Shown piece after piece: positions 34,082 to 41,593 of a stretch of DNA of 45,013 nucleotides. Positions within the stretch are counted from its first letter, which is position 1, and each line of letters begins with the position of its first letter. This stretch comes from Chloroflexota bacterium. Lineage in GTDB: Bacteria > Chloroflexota > Anaerolineae > J102. The stretch is from NCBI GenBank assembly GCA_029782215.1, contig JAKOVD010000014.1, positions 1 through 45,013 on the forward strand. Direction: 5' to 3'. The notes below the pieces were generated by a model, which did no database searches, was not told where the DNA came from, and worked only from the letters and a program-made list of their open reading frames with translations. The position numbers and the translations under genes are program-made.

Positions 34082-35425
34082 TCAAGCTTGGTTGACGGGC
34101 TTTCCGGTGTACTCCCTGAACTGGCTGAGCGGCCGCCCAAGCATCGTCTCCAGTGCGCCCCGGAATCCAGCCATCACCTCGCCCTCATTGACCGTCAGCA
34201 GCGCCCTGTCGCGCATCAACCAGCGTCCGGCCACCATCACATTGCGCACATCGGCCGGTTCAGTACACCAGATCAGGGCGGCGACGACGTCGTGCACCGG
34301 CTGGAAGTGAGTCGCCATGGTATCCACCACGATCAGGTCGGCGGCGTAGCCCGGCGCTAGCGTTCCCGCTTTCCAGAAGCCGAGGGCGCGCGCGCCGTTC
34401 GGCGCCGCCATCCGCAGCGGAACAGCGCCTCCCAGCAGGGTGGCATCTTCGTGGGCCTGGCGCTGAGTCAACACGGCGAGGCGCAGCTCCCGCCACAAGT
34501 TCAAGGCCGCACTGCTCCCCGCCCCGTCGGTGCCAAGCGCGACGTTGACGCCCCGCGCCAGCATATCGGGCACGCGCGTGACGCCCATCCCATACCTGAG
34601 GTGCGTGCTCGGACACTGCACGACGTTGACGTCCTTCGTGGCCAGGGTGTCCAGGTCCCAGTCGTTGGCATGGATAGCGTGGGCCAGGATCGTGTGCGTC
34701 TCGAACAGACCGCGATGCGAGAGCAGCTCAATCGGAGACATGTCAAAGGTGGCGATCGACTGCCTCACCTGCTCCGCCGTCTCCGAGGCGTGTATGTGAA
34801 TGCCCATGCCCTCGCGCACGGCCACCGCTGCGGTGCGGGCAAGGAAACTGTCGGGGCACTGGTAGGGCGAATGCGGGCCCAACGAAGCCGTGAGCCGCCC
34901 GCCCGCCGCCCCCTGGGTGCGGCGGACGAACTCCACGGTCAAGGGGATCGTAATGCCCACCTCTTCTTCCGCGGGCGACCCAAAGACCGCCCACGCCAGA
35001 TTGGCGCGCATGCCGCTCTCGGTGACGGCTCGCACCACCTGGTCCATATGGAAATAGTGGTCGGCAAAACCGACCACACCGCCCCGCACCATCTCCACGA
35101 TGGCCGCCAGGGTTCCCCAGTACACCATCTCCGGGGTGAGTGCTGATTCCAGCCGCCAGATGCGCTCGTTGAACCAACGGTCCAGGGGCAGGTCCTCCGC
35201 ATACCCGCGCGCAAAGGTCATGGCGGCATGCGTGTGGGCATTGTAGAGGCCGGGCATCACCACACCGCCGCCCGCATCCATGCGCTCATCCGCGGTCGCC
35301 AGCGCCGCCCCCGGCCCAATGGCCGCGATGACCCCCTCTTCGATCAGGATGGCGGCGCCAGGGTAGATGGTTCCGTCATCGTCAAGGGTGACGATGGTGG
35401 CGTTCTCGATCAGGAGTCTTGTCAT
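34082..35425 (-). CDS. Amidohydrolase, MTA/SAH deaminase (TrzN/SsnA) family
   Basis: A 447-residue metal-dependent deaminase of the amidohydrolase superfamily. The composite beta domain surrounds a TIM barrel with metal ligands His64-x-His66 ('GLYNAHTHAAMTFARG'), His in 'GIHIHASETAEQ', His in 'TILAHAIHAND' and Asp in 'ALGTDGAGSSAALNLW'. The wording around these sites matches 5-methylthioadenosine/S-adenosylhomocysteine deaminases and relatives such as chlorohydrolases and guanine deaminase, so a purine-type amine is the likely substrate but unproven. The ATG overlaps the stop of the nucleotidyltransferase remnant (ATGA), so translation was once coupled to it. The start 'MTRLLIENATIVTLDDDG' is canonical. 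Confidence 0.9.
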   Translation of the reverse strand: MTRLLIENATIVTLDDDGTIYPGAAILIEEGVIAAIGPGAALATADERMDAGGGVVMPGLYNAHTHAAMTFARGYAEDLPLDRWFNERIWRLESALTPEMVYWGTLAAIVEMVRGGVVGFADHYFHMDQVVRAVTESGMRANLAWAVFGSPAEEEVGITIPLTVEFVRRTQGAAGGRLTASLGPHSPYQCPDSFLARTAAVAVREGMGIHIHASETAEQVRQSIATFDMSPIELLSHRGLFETHTILAHAIHANDWDLDTLATKDVNVVQCPSTHLRYGMGVTRVPDMLARGVNVALGTDGAGSSAALNLWRELRLAVLTQRQAHEDATLLGGAVPLRMAAPNGARALGFWKAGTLAPGYAADLIVVDTMATHFQPVHDVVAALIWCTEPADVRNVMVAGRWLMRDRALLTVNEGEVMAGFRGALETMLGRPLSQFREYTGKPVNQA

Positions 35426-35609
35426 GAGTCCTTGTCCCCTTGCTGGGTGAGACGCTCCAGCAGGTCATCTACGCTGAGTCCTCTTGCCTGCCGGCGCAGG
35501 TACTCCCAGTCAAGGCGCTGGCCATGGAGCCACCGATAGCACAGGGCACGTCCATGGCATCCAGGACATCGACGACCAAGAGGGTGATCTCAAGCGGTTC
35601 TGTCGTCAT
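35422..35609 (-). pseudogene. Remnant nucleotidyltransferase gene with an internal deletion
   Basis: From the ATG at 35609 the first frame reads 'MTTEPLEITLLVVDVLDAM' followed by 'DVPCAIGGSMASAL', the typical N-terminus of a small nucleotidyltransferase-like family with its 'GGS' motif. It then runs into a stop. From the same point a second frame reads 'LDWEYLRRQARGLSVDDLL' and continues to a stop at 35422, matching the usual C-terminus of that family. The central roughly 120 residues expected, including the catalytic acidic residues, are missing and the halves are out of frame. The family assignment is from memory of the sequence pattern. The remnant overlaps the upstream 92-aa gene by 20 bp and the downstream amidohydrolase by 3 bp, so the operon layout survived the deletion. 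Confidence 0.72.
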
Positions 35610-35868
35610 TCTGATTCTGGCCCACTATCAGCGGTCCGTAAGCTCGCGCCACCAGATCCTCTCCCAACAAGAGATCCGCCAGGCGGCGCTGCAGCTCTTC
35701 CTCGCTGGCTTCTGGATGCCGCTCGCGCAGACCACCCAGGGCCAACAGCTTGGTCGTTGCATACAGCTCGCCCACCATTTCCAACTTGCGCCAGCCCGGC
35801 GCCTCGCGGAACAGCTTGACGAGCACCTCTTCAGCCTCAGGGCTCGTATCCGCAAACAGTCTTGACAT
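35590..35868 (-). CDS. Conserved 92-aa hypothetical protein, nucleotidyltransferase partner
   Basis: A 92-residue helical protein beginning 'MSRLFADTSPEAEEVL'. Characteristic phrases are 'APGWRKLEMVGELYATT', 'LALGGLRERHPEA' and 'LQRRLADLLLGEDLVARAYGPL'. I recognise this as a short family frequently encoded just upstream of the small nucleotidyltransferase now broken here. Its function is not known to me. The ATG at 35868 fits the family start; the frame stays open to 35904. No SD is strong. Because its partner is deleted, it may now be orphaned. An accessory or antitoxin-like role for the pair is conceivable but not shown. Confidence 0.72.
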   Translation of the reverse strand: MSRLFADTSPEAEEVLVKLFREAPGWRKLEMVGELYATTKLLALGGLRERHPEASEEELQRRLADLLLGEDLVARAYGPLIVGQNQNDDRTA

Positions 35869-35987
35869 AGAGCCTACTGTACCACTACCCGTGAGGCGGC
35901 GCAATCGGCCAGCTTGACGCCGTTCCCCAGCTATGATACACGTTCGCCATCATCCCCGTTTCATGTCTGCATTCAGAGGATACTATC

Positions 35988-37352
35988 ATGCCAGAGCCTA
36001 CCAAATACATCCTGCCCGAATCCGATATTCCCCAGGCCTGGTACAACATCCAGGCCGACCTGCCCGCGCCGCTGCCGCCGGTCCTCCATCCCGCCACCCT
36101 CGAGCCGATTGGCCCTGCGGACCTGGCGCCCCTCTTCCCAATGGCCCTGATCATGCAGGAGGTCAGCCAGGAACGGTGGATTGAGATTCCTGAGCCCGTG
36201 CGCGACATCTATCGCCTCTGGCGACCGACTCCTCTCTTCCGCGCCTGGCGCCTGGAGCGCTTCCTCGACACCCCCGCCCACATCTACTACAAGTACGAGG
36301 GCGTTTCCCCGGCCGGTTCGCACAAGCCCAACACGGCCATCCCCCAGGTCTTCTACAACAAAGAAGAAGGCGTCAAGGCTCTGACGACCGAGACCGGCGC
36401 CGGCCAGTGGGGAAGCTCCCTGGCGATGGCCTGCAACGCTTTTGGCCTGGACTGCGAGGTCTTCATGGTCAAGGTCTCCTACCAGACCAAGCCCTATCGC
36501 CGCAGCATGATGCAGACCTGGGGCGCCAGCGTCTATGCCAGCCCCACCGACCAGACCCAGTCCGGCCGCAGCATCCTCGCCCAGGACCCGGATTGCCCTG
36601 GCTCCCTGGGCATTGCCATTTCCGAGGCTGTCGAAGTCGCCGCCACCAGCGGCGGGACCAAGAAGTACTCGCTGGGCTCGGTGCTGAATCACGTCCTCAT
36701 GCACCAGACAGTCATCGGCCAGGAAACGCTCAAGCAGATGGAGATGGCGGATGAGTATCCTGACATCGTGATCGGCTGTGTCGGCGGTGGTTCGAACTTC
36801 GGCGGGATAGCCTTCCCCTTTGTCCGCGAAAACCTCGTCAACGGACGCAACACCCGTATCATTGCGGCCGAGCCAACCGCCACGCCCAGCCTGACCAAGG
36901 GCAAGTACCTCTATGACTACGGCGACACAGCCAAGATGGCCCCGGTCGTCAAGATGTTCACCCTGGGTCACACCTTCATGCCAGCGCCGATCCATGCGGG
37001 CGGCCTGCGCTATCACGGCATGGCGCCGCTAGTGTCGCATCTCTATGACCTGGGATTGATCGAAGCCGCGGCTGTCGCCCAGAACCCGATCTTCGAGGCA
37101 GCCGTTGCCTTCGCCCGCACCGAAGGCATCATCCCCGCCCCCGAGTCCTCGCACGCCATTCGCGTCGCCGTCGACGAAGCGCTCAAGGCCAAGGTCGCTG
37201 GCGAAAAGAAGGTCATTGTCTTCAACCTCAGTGGCCACGGGCATTTCGACATGGGCGCCTATGACGCCTACTTCTCCGGCAAGCTGCCCGACTACGATTA
37301 CCCCGCCGAAGAGGTTGCCAAAGCCCTGAAGGACCTGCCCCAGGTCGGCTAG
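35988..37352 (+). CDS. trpB: Tryptophan synthase beta chain, TrpB2 type
   Basis: A 454-residue PLP enzyme that condenses indole with serine to tryptophan. The length and the N-terminal extension ('[20 protein letters not shown]') are those of the TrpB2 group. PLP would bind Lys113 in '[11 protein letters not shown]', and the phosphate loop is 'VGGGSNFGG'. '[20 protein letters not shown]' and '[14 protein letters not shown]' are also diagnostic. No trpA or other trp gene is adjacent; TrpB2 enzymes often stand alone and may salvage indole or use serine or phosphoserine. Promoter signals upstream are weak. An intrinsic terminator follows at 37380-37411. Confidence 0.95.
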   Translation: MPEPTKYILPESDIPQAWYNIQADLPAPLPPVLHPATLEPIGPADLAPLFPMALIMQEVSQERWIEIPEPVRDIYRLWRPTPLFRAWRLERFLDTPAHIYYKYEGVSPAGSHKPNTAIPQVFYNKEEGVKALTTETGAGQWGSSLAMACNAFGLDCEVFMVKVSYQTKPYRRSMMQTWGASVYASPTDQTQSGRSILAQDPDCPGSLGIAISEAVEVAATSGGTKKYSLGSVLNHVLMHQTVIGQETLKQMEMADEYPDIVIGCVGGGSNFGGIAFPFVRENLVNGRNTRIIAAEPTATPSLTKGKYLYDYGDTAKMAPVVKMFTLGHTFMPAPIHAGGLRYHGMAPLVSHLYDLGLIEAAAVAQNPIFEAAVAFARTEGIIPAPESSHAIRVAVDEALKAKVAGEKKVIVFNLSGHGHFDMGAYDAYFSGKLPDYDYPAEEVAKALKDLPQVG

Positions 37353-37379
37353 GCCGGGTCAAAGTCCACTGCATCCATC

Positions 37380-37411
37380 GGACCCGCCCGCCCTGGGCGG
37401 GTCCGTTCTTA
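37380..37411 (+). terminator. Intrinsic terminator after trpB
   Basis: A perfect 10-bp GC-rich stem (GGACCCGCCC 37380-37389 with GGGCGGGTCC 37395-37404) closes a five-base loop, followed by GTTCTTA. The T-tract is short but the stem is very stable. Confidence 0.75.
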
Positions 37412-37497
37412 CTGCCCCCCGTCGTCCCCCCCTGGGACCGTCGAGCCCCAGCTCGGCTCTGGCACCGCCCTTCCCCCACACACCACCTCCGGCCCAC

Positions 37498-38160
37498 ATG
37501 ACTGACTTCCCCATCGACGATCGCAATCGGCTTCGCCGCAAACCAGCCCGCGGATCCTTTGACCGCGATATCATCTATCCTATTATCGACGAAGCCCCTA
37601 TCTGCCATGTCGGCTTCGCCGAGAACGGACAGCCCTTTGTCATACCGACACTCCATGCCCGTCACGACGACACCCTGATCCTGCACGGCGCCAAGGCCAG
37701 CCGTCTGCTCAAACACATCGAAGCCGGCCATCCGGTCTGTGTCGCCTTCACCTTGTTGGATGGCATCGTGCTCGCGCGCTCGGCCTTCAGCAGCTCGGTC
37801 AACTACCGCTCCGCGGTGGTCTTCGGCGCCGGCCGGATTATCGATGCCGAAGACGAAAAGATGCACGCCCTCGAGCTTGTCACCAACCACATCGTTCCCG
37901 GCCGTTGGTCGGAGGCCAGGATTCCAACACCCAAGGAGATGCATGCCACCTCGGTGGTGAGCATCACCATCGAACAGGCCTCCGCCAAGGTGCGCAGTGG
38001 CCCACCCGGCGACGAGGAAGAGGACTATGCACTCCCCATTTGGGCGGGCGTCCTCCCCCTGGCCACCTGGGTAGGCGACCCTGTGCCCGACCCCAGGCTG
38101 GCGGAAGGCATTCCAACCCCCGAATCCGTGGGGCGCTACGTTCAGTCACAGACCCGTTAG
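37498..38160 (+). CDS. Pyridoxamine 5'-phosphate oxidase-like flavoprotein
   Basis: A 220-residue split-barrel FMN-binding protein of the PNPOx-like/NimA-related group. It begins 'RNRLRRKPARGSFDRDIIYP' and contains 'APICHVGFAENGQPFVIPTL', 'HGAKASRLLKHIEAGHPVCV' and 'SSVNYRSAVVFG', the strand order of this fold. Relatives use FMN or F420 to reduce nitro groups or bind flavin; here the reaction is unknown. The leader is a long pyrimidine-rich tract without an SD. A tRNA-Cys promoter starts 25 bp after the stop. Confidence 0.86.
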   Translation: MTDFPIDDRNRLRRKPARGSFDRDIIYPIIDEAPICHVGFAENGQPFVIPTLHARHDDTLILHGAKASRLLKHIEAGHPVCVAFTLLDGIVLARSAFSSSVNYRSAVVFGAGRIIDAEDEKMHALELVTNHIVPGRWSEARIPTPKEMHATSVVSITIEQASAKVRSGPPGDEEEDYALPIWAGVLPLATWVGDPVPDPRLAEGIPTPESVGRYVQSQTR

Positions 38161-38184
38161 AGCAGCGCACCGCACCCGGACGTT

Positions 38185-38212
38185 TTGAAACGGCAGTGAG
38201 GTCTGCTAGAAT
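38185..38212 (+). promoter_or_regulatory. Predicted tRNA promoter
   Basis: TTGAAA at 38185-38190 and TAGAAT at 38207-38212, each 5 of 6 consensus, with a 16-bp spacer. Initiation near 38219 lies eight bases before tRNA-Cys, as expected for a stable-RNA promoter. Confidence 0.75.
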
Positions 38213-38226
38213 AGCGTCCTATCGAT

Positions 38227-38297
38227 GGCGACGTAGCCAAGTGGTAAGGCACGGGTCTGCAAAACCCTGATCGCGGGTTCGAATCCCGCCGTCGCCT
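38227..38297 (+). tRNA. tRNA-Cys (anticodon GCA)
   Basis: The cloverleaf is complete. The acceptor GGCGACG (38227-38233) pairs with CGTCGCC (38290-38296). The D arm is GCC...GGC, the anticodon loop is CTGCAAA with GCA, and the T arm is GCGGG-TTCGAAT-CCCGC. There is one mismatch at the top of the anticodon stem. CCA is not encoded. Confidence 0.93.
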
Positions 38298-38440
38298 CTG
38301 ATCCCAATGGGGCCAGTTTCGTACGGAGCTGGCTCTACTTGCTCCCGTAACGCCTCGCCGGAAGGGCATTCTCTCAAGGCCTTTGCGGGGACCCCATACG
38401 CTTGACCGGCAAGGCGGATGCAGCGCCTGATCGCTGGCCA

Positions 38441-38523
38441 GGGGCGGTGGCGAAATGGCATACGCAGCGGACTTAAAATCCGCCGGGCTCCGGCCCTTGT
38501 GGGTTCGACCCCCACCCGCCCTA
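38441..38523 (+). tRNA. tRNA-Leu (anticodon TAA)
   Basis: The acceptor GGGGCGG pairs with CCGCCCT (first pair G-U). The anticodon arm is GCGGA-CTTAAAA-TCCGC with TAA. A long class II variable arm (GGGC-TCCG-GCCC) and the T arm GTGGG-TTCGACC-CCCAC follow. CCA is not encoded. It is probably co-transcribed with tRNA-Cys, 143 bp upstream. Confidence 0.93.
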
Positions 38524-38716
38524 TCGAACGCTCACAACCATGCCGCAGATTCGCCGGCCGGCGACCGTGTATCGCTGCCAACAAGGGAAGTGGAGAACAT
38601 CTGGTCAGTGACACTTCGGGTGTCGTTAGGTTGGCGTCCCCCCGGCGGACTCGCCGCCAGGCTGGAGAAAGGCGCCGGTGGCCGCTCGCGGGTGTATCAT
38701 GCCTAAGGGCGCACGC

Positions 38717-38776
38717 CTTGCCTTCAACCTTGCGCCTCCGTCCTCCTTCCTCCGTCTTCTGCCACCTCCCCTAACC
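38717..38776 (+). repeat. Heptamer array upstream of the first GT2 gene
   Basis: From 38735: CCTCCGT, CCTCCTT, CCTCCGT, CTTCTGC, CACCTCC, CCTAACC, ending just before the TTG start at 38778. The preceding 38717-38734 reads as the reverse complement of AGGTTGAAGG-type heptamers. The rest of the 38524-38777 gap holds no recognised gene. Confidence 0.75.
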
Positions 38777-38777
38777 C

Positions 38778-40004
38778 TTGTCCCTCTCCACCGCCGCCGC
38801 CAGCCTCATTGCCATCGCCGTCGCAGCGCCGCTCCTGGTTTTCAGCCTGCGCCGTATCCTGTTTACAATTGCGGCTCTTGGCGTGCCGGCGCCTCGAAGC
38901 CCTTCCCCCCAGGATTCACTGTCTCCGGTCCCGTCCCCTGCCCCACACCTGTTGGTCCTTATCCCTTGCCGGAATGACGGCGCCAGCCTGCCGGGGCTGA
39001 TCAACTGCCTGATCCAGAACGGCTATCCTCACAGCTCTCTGCACATTGTCGTCATCGATGACGGCTCGACGGATGACAGCCCCGCCGTCGCCCAACATCT
39101 GGCCGAGGACCCGGCCGAAGTGGTCCGTGTACTTTGTCTCCCAGCCAACCAGGGCAAGGCCGCGGCTCTTAACGCCGGTCTACAGGCCGACCCCTGGGGT
39201 GATATCGTTGTGGTCTATGACGCCGACCACCGTCCCCAGCCCGGCGGCCTCGCCGCTCTCGCCGCAGCCTTTGTCGCCGACGATCGCCTTGGCGGCGCCA
39301 GCGGGCGCACCGAGGCCAGCAATGCCCTCGTCTCGCCGAGCGCCTACTACAGCGCCGTTGAACGGATGGTGCATCAGCGTCTGACGATGGTGGCCAAGGA
39401 TCGCCTGCAGCTCGCTCCCGCACTGCTTGGCTCGCACTGCGCCTACCGGCGCTCTTTGCTCGAAGGACTCGGCGGCTTCGCTCCCGGCGCCTTTCTTGAG
39501 GACAGTGACCTGACCATCCGCATTGCCGCCGCAGGCTTCCGCACCCGCTACGTCGAGGATGTGCCTGCCTTTGACCACGTGCCCTCCAGCGTTCGCTCCT
39601 TCTGGCGGCAGCATCTTCGCTGGAGCCGTGGCTTCCAGGACGTCGCCTCCAGCCACGGTGCGAGCGTGCTGCGGCGCCGGCTTCCCTTGCGGCTGCGCCT
39701 GGAGTTGCTCATCTTCAGCCTCGGCTACCTCGATCGCCTCGCCCTTCTCGCCGCCGCGGTCCTTCTCCTGAGCGATGCCCTGCTGCACACAGGCTTTGGC
39801 TTTCCGTTGTGGCTCTTCCTCATTGTGCTTGCGCTGCCGTATCTGCAGGTCATGGCGGTCTTCTGGCGTACGCACCAACCCGCGGTCTGGTGGCTGCGCC
39901 TGCCCTTTCTCTTCCTGCTCTTTCCCGTCGATGTGCTCGTTGCCGTCCGCAGCACGCTTGACACCTTGTTCCGCCGGCCACGCCTCTGGACGCCGATGCG
40001 CTAG
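38778..40004 (+). CDS. Membrane-bound family 2 glycosyltransferase
   Basis: A 408-residue processive-type GT2. An N-terminal helix ('LIAIAVAAPLLVFSL') precedes the GT-A domain: 'HLLVLIPCRNDGASLPGL', 'IVVIDDGSTDDS', the metal-binding Asp148-Ala-Asp150 in 'VVVYDADHRP', 'FLEDSDLTIRIAAAG' and Gln278-x-x-Arg281-Trp282 in 'WRQHLRWSRG'. C-terminal hydrophobic segments ('LALLAAAVLLLSDALL', 'LWLFLIVLALPYLQVMAV') anchor it. QxxRW marks cellulose/hyaluronan-synthase-like enzymes, so it probably polymerises or extends an envelope glycan. The start is a TTG at 38778, because a stop lies two codons upstream and no later start keeps the first helix. Heads the 38.8-44.6 kb cluster. Confidence 0.9.
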   Translation: MSLSTAAASLIAIAVAAPLLVFSLRRILFTIAALGVPAPRSPSPQDSLSPVPSPAPHLLVLIPCRNDGASLPGLINCLIQNGYPHSSLHIVVIDDGSTDDSPAVAQHLAEDPAEVVRVLCLPANQGKAAALNAGLQADPWGDIVVVYDADHRPQPGGLAALAAAFVADDRLGGASGRTEASNALVSPSAYYSAVERMVHQRLTMVAKDRLQLAPALLGSHCAYRRSLLEGLGGFAPGAFLEDSDLTIRIAAAGFRTRYVEDVPAFDHVPSSVRSFWRQHLRWSRGFQDVASSHGASVLRRRLPLRLRLELLIFSLGYLDRLALLAAAVLLLSDALLHTGFGFPLWLFLIVLALPYLQVMAVFWRTHQPAVWWLRLPFLFLLFPVDVLVAVRSTLDTLFRRPRLWTPMR

Positions 40005-40058
40005 AATAAGGGGTCAGTCTGGCGCTCCCGCGCCTCCAGGTTCGATGCTTTCCCAGCA

Positions 40059-41483
40059 ATGATCTGTAAACCCAATGAACACGTGATTCTCCTCGGCGGC
40101 GGCATTGCCGGGCTTGCCACAGGCCTGGAACTCGCCCGCAAAGGTCGCCGGGTGACTATCATTGAGAAAGGCAGCGTGGTGGGCGGTCTTGCCCGCACCT
40201 ATGTCAAGGGCGATTTCCGCTTCGATGTCGGCGGTCATCGCTTCCACAGCCCCAAGCCGGAGATCATCGGTTGGGTTCAGGACCTCATGGGGGCTGACCT
40301 GCTGCGTGTGCCCCGGATCAGCCACATCTATCTTCAGGGCAAGTTCGTCGACTACCCCGTTCGTTTTCCCAACGCCCTGAGCATTTTCAGCCCCAGCCAG
40401 GCTGCCCACGTGCTCAGCAGCTATGCCGCCGCGGCCATGCGCCATCGCCTCAATGGCCACACCCCCGACGTGTCGTTCGAAGACTGGGTGGTCAAGCGCT
40501 TCGGCCGCGCCATGTACGATGTCTTCTTCGGTCCCTATACCGAAAAGGTGTGGGGCATTCCCTGCAAGGAACTCTCAGCCGATTGGGCCGCGCAGCGCAT
40601 CAGCCTTCCCAATCTCTCTGAGACGGTGAAGCGGGCCCTTGTGCCCGGTAGTGAGCCGCCTGCCACCATCATCTCCCACTTCTGGTATCCGATAGCCGGC
40701 TTCGGCATGATTCCCGATCGCATGGCGTCGGAAATCCAACGTCTGGGCGGTCGCGTCATCACCGGCGCCGGTGTGACGGGTATGGTTCTGCTTCCGGATG
40801 GCCGCTGGCAGGTCTCCATCGAGGGCAAGACGGGCAGTGACGTGTTGGATGGCGACCGCGTCATCTCCTCGATTCCTCTCAACCTGCTTCTCAGGGCCTT
40901 GCCCGCGGCCAGCGGAGCACACGATATCGAGCGGGACTTCCAGCTCACCTATCGTGACATGGTCCTCCTCTTCCTGGCCCTCAAACTGCCCGGCGGTCGC
41001 ACCCAGGTCAGCGAAGACAGTTGGACCTACTTCCCCCAGCCGGAGCTCCTGTGTGGGCGGACCCATGAGCCGCGGAACTGGAGTGATGCCATGGCGCCGG
41101 AGGGCTACACCTCCTTGTCCGCCGAGGTCTTTACCAGCCGCGGTGAGACCGCCTGGGACACACCGGATGAACAGCTCGTCGCCCGCGCCGTGCGCGAGTT
41201 CGAGTCGATTGGGTTCCTGCCGGCCAACAGCCTTCACGACGCCTGGGTCCTGCGCGTGCCTTTTGCCTATCCGGTCTACTATATCGGCTATGCCGACAAG
41301 GTCCGCACCGTCAAGGATTTCCTCGCCTCCCGATTCACCAATCTCCACCTCGTGGGCCGCACTGGCTCCTTCCGCTACATGAACAGCGACGGGGTCATCG
41401 AGGACGCCCTGGCCCTGACGACCTACCTGACCGGCGAACGCGACGAGTACATCGACGTCAGCAGAACCTACAAAGTCGACTAA
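40059..41483 (+). CDS. FAD-dependent oxidoreductase, UDP-galactopyranose-mutase-like
   Basis: 474 residues. The N-terminal FAD motif is 'VILLGGGIAGLATGLELARKG' (shortened here to the core GGGIAGLATG), with Glu in 'VTIIEKGSVVGGLAR' and 'DVGGHRFHSPKPE', the pattern of the amine oxidase/UGM-like group. 'FGPYTEKVWGIPCKELSADW' is a phrase typical of flavoproteins in polysaccharide clusters. A C-terminal FAD-contact segment reads 'LHLVGRTGSFRYMNSDGVIE'. It may interconvert or oxidise a sugar nucleotide or a lipid-linked sugar, but true UGM active-site residues are not confirmed. It lies between two GT2 genes, 54 bp after the first, which supports a glycan role. Confidence 0.86.
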   Translation: MICKPNEHVILLGGGIAGLATGLELARKGRRVTIIEKGSVVGGLARTYVKGDFRFDVGGHRFHSPKPEIIGWVQDLMGADLLRVPRISHIYLQGKFVDYPVRFPNALSIFSPSQAAHVLSSYAAAAMRHRLNGHTPDVSFEDWVVKRFGRAMYDVFFGPYTEKVWGIPCKELSADWAAQRISLPNLSETVKRALVPGSEPPATIISHFWYPIAGFGMIPDRMASEIQRLGGRVITGAGVTGMVLLPDGRWQVSIEGKTGSDVLDGDRVISSIPLNLLLRALPAASGAHDIERDFQLTYRDMVLLFLALKLPGGRTQVSEDSWTYFPQPELLCGRTHEPRNWSDAMAPEGYTSLSAEVFTSRGETAWDTPDEQLVARAVREFESIGFLPANSLHDAWVLRVPFAYPVYYIGYADKVRTVKDFLASRFTNLHLVGRTGSFRYMNSDGVIEDALALTTYLTGERDEYIDVSRTYKVD

Positions 41484-41490
41484 TTCTCTT

Positions 41491-41525
41491 GAGTTGAAGG
41501 TTCAAGGTTGCAGGTTGAACGTTTC
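41491..41525 (+). repeat. AGGTTGA-type heptamer array, second copy
   Basis: GAGTTGA, AGGTTCA, AGGTTGC, AGGTTGA, ACGTTTC, beginning 8 bp after the flavoprotein stop. It is the same family as 27554-27588. Confidence 0.85.
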
Positions 41526-41547
41526 GCTTGCTCCCTGGGCCCACCAG

Positions 41548-41593
41548 CTCCCTCACGGTCGCTGCTCGGAAGCTCCCTGCCCCCTGCCCCTCC
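41548..41593 (+). repeat. Shared intergenic block, copy 2, and heptamers up to the ATG
   Basis: 41548-41572 matches 27646-27670 in 23 of 25 positions. It is followed without gap by CTCCCTG, CCCCCTG, CCCCTCC, and then the ATG at 41594. No Shine-Dalgarno sequence is present. Confidence 0.85.
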
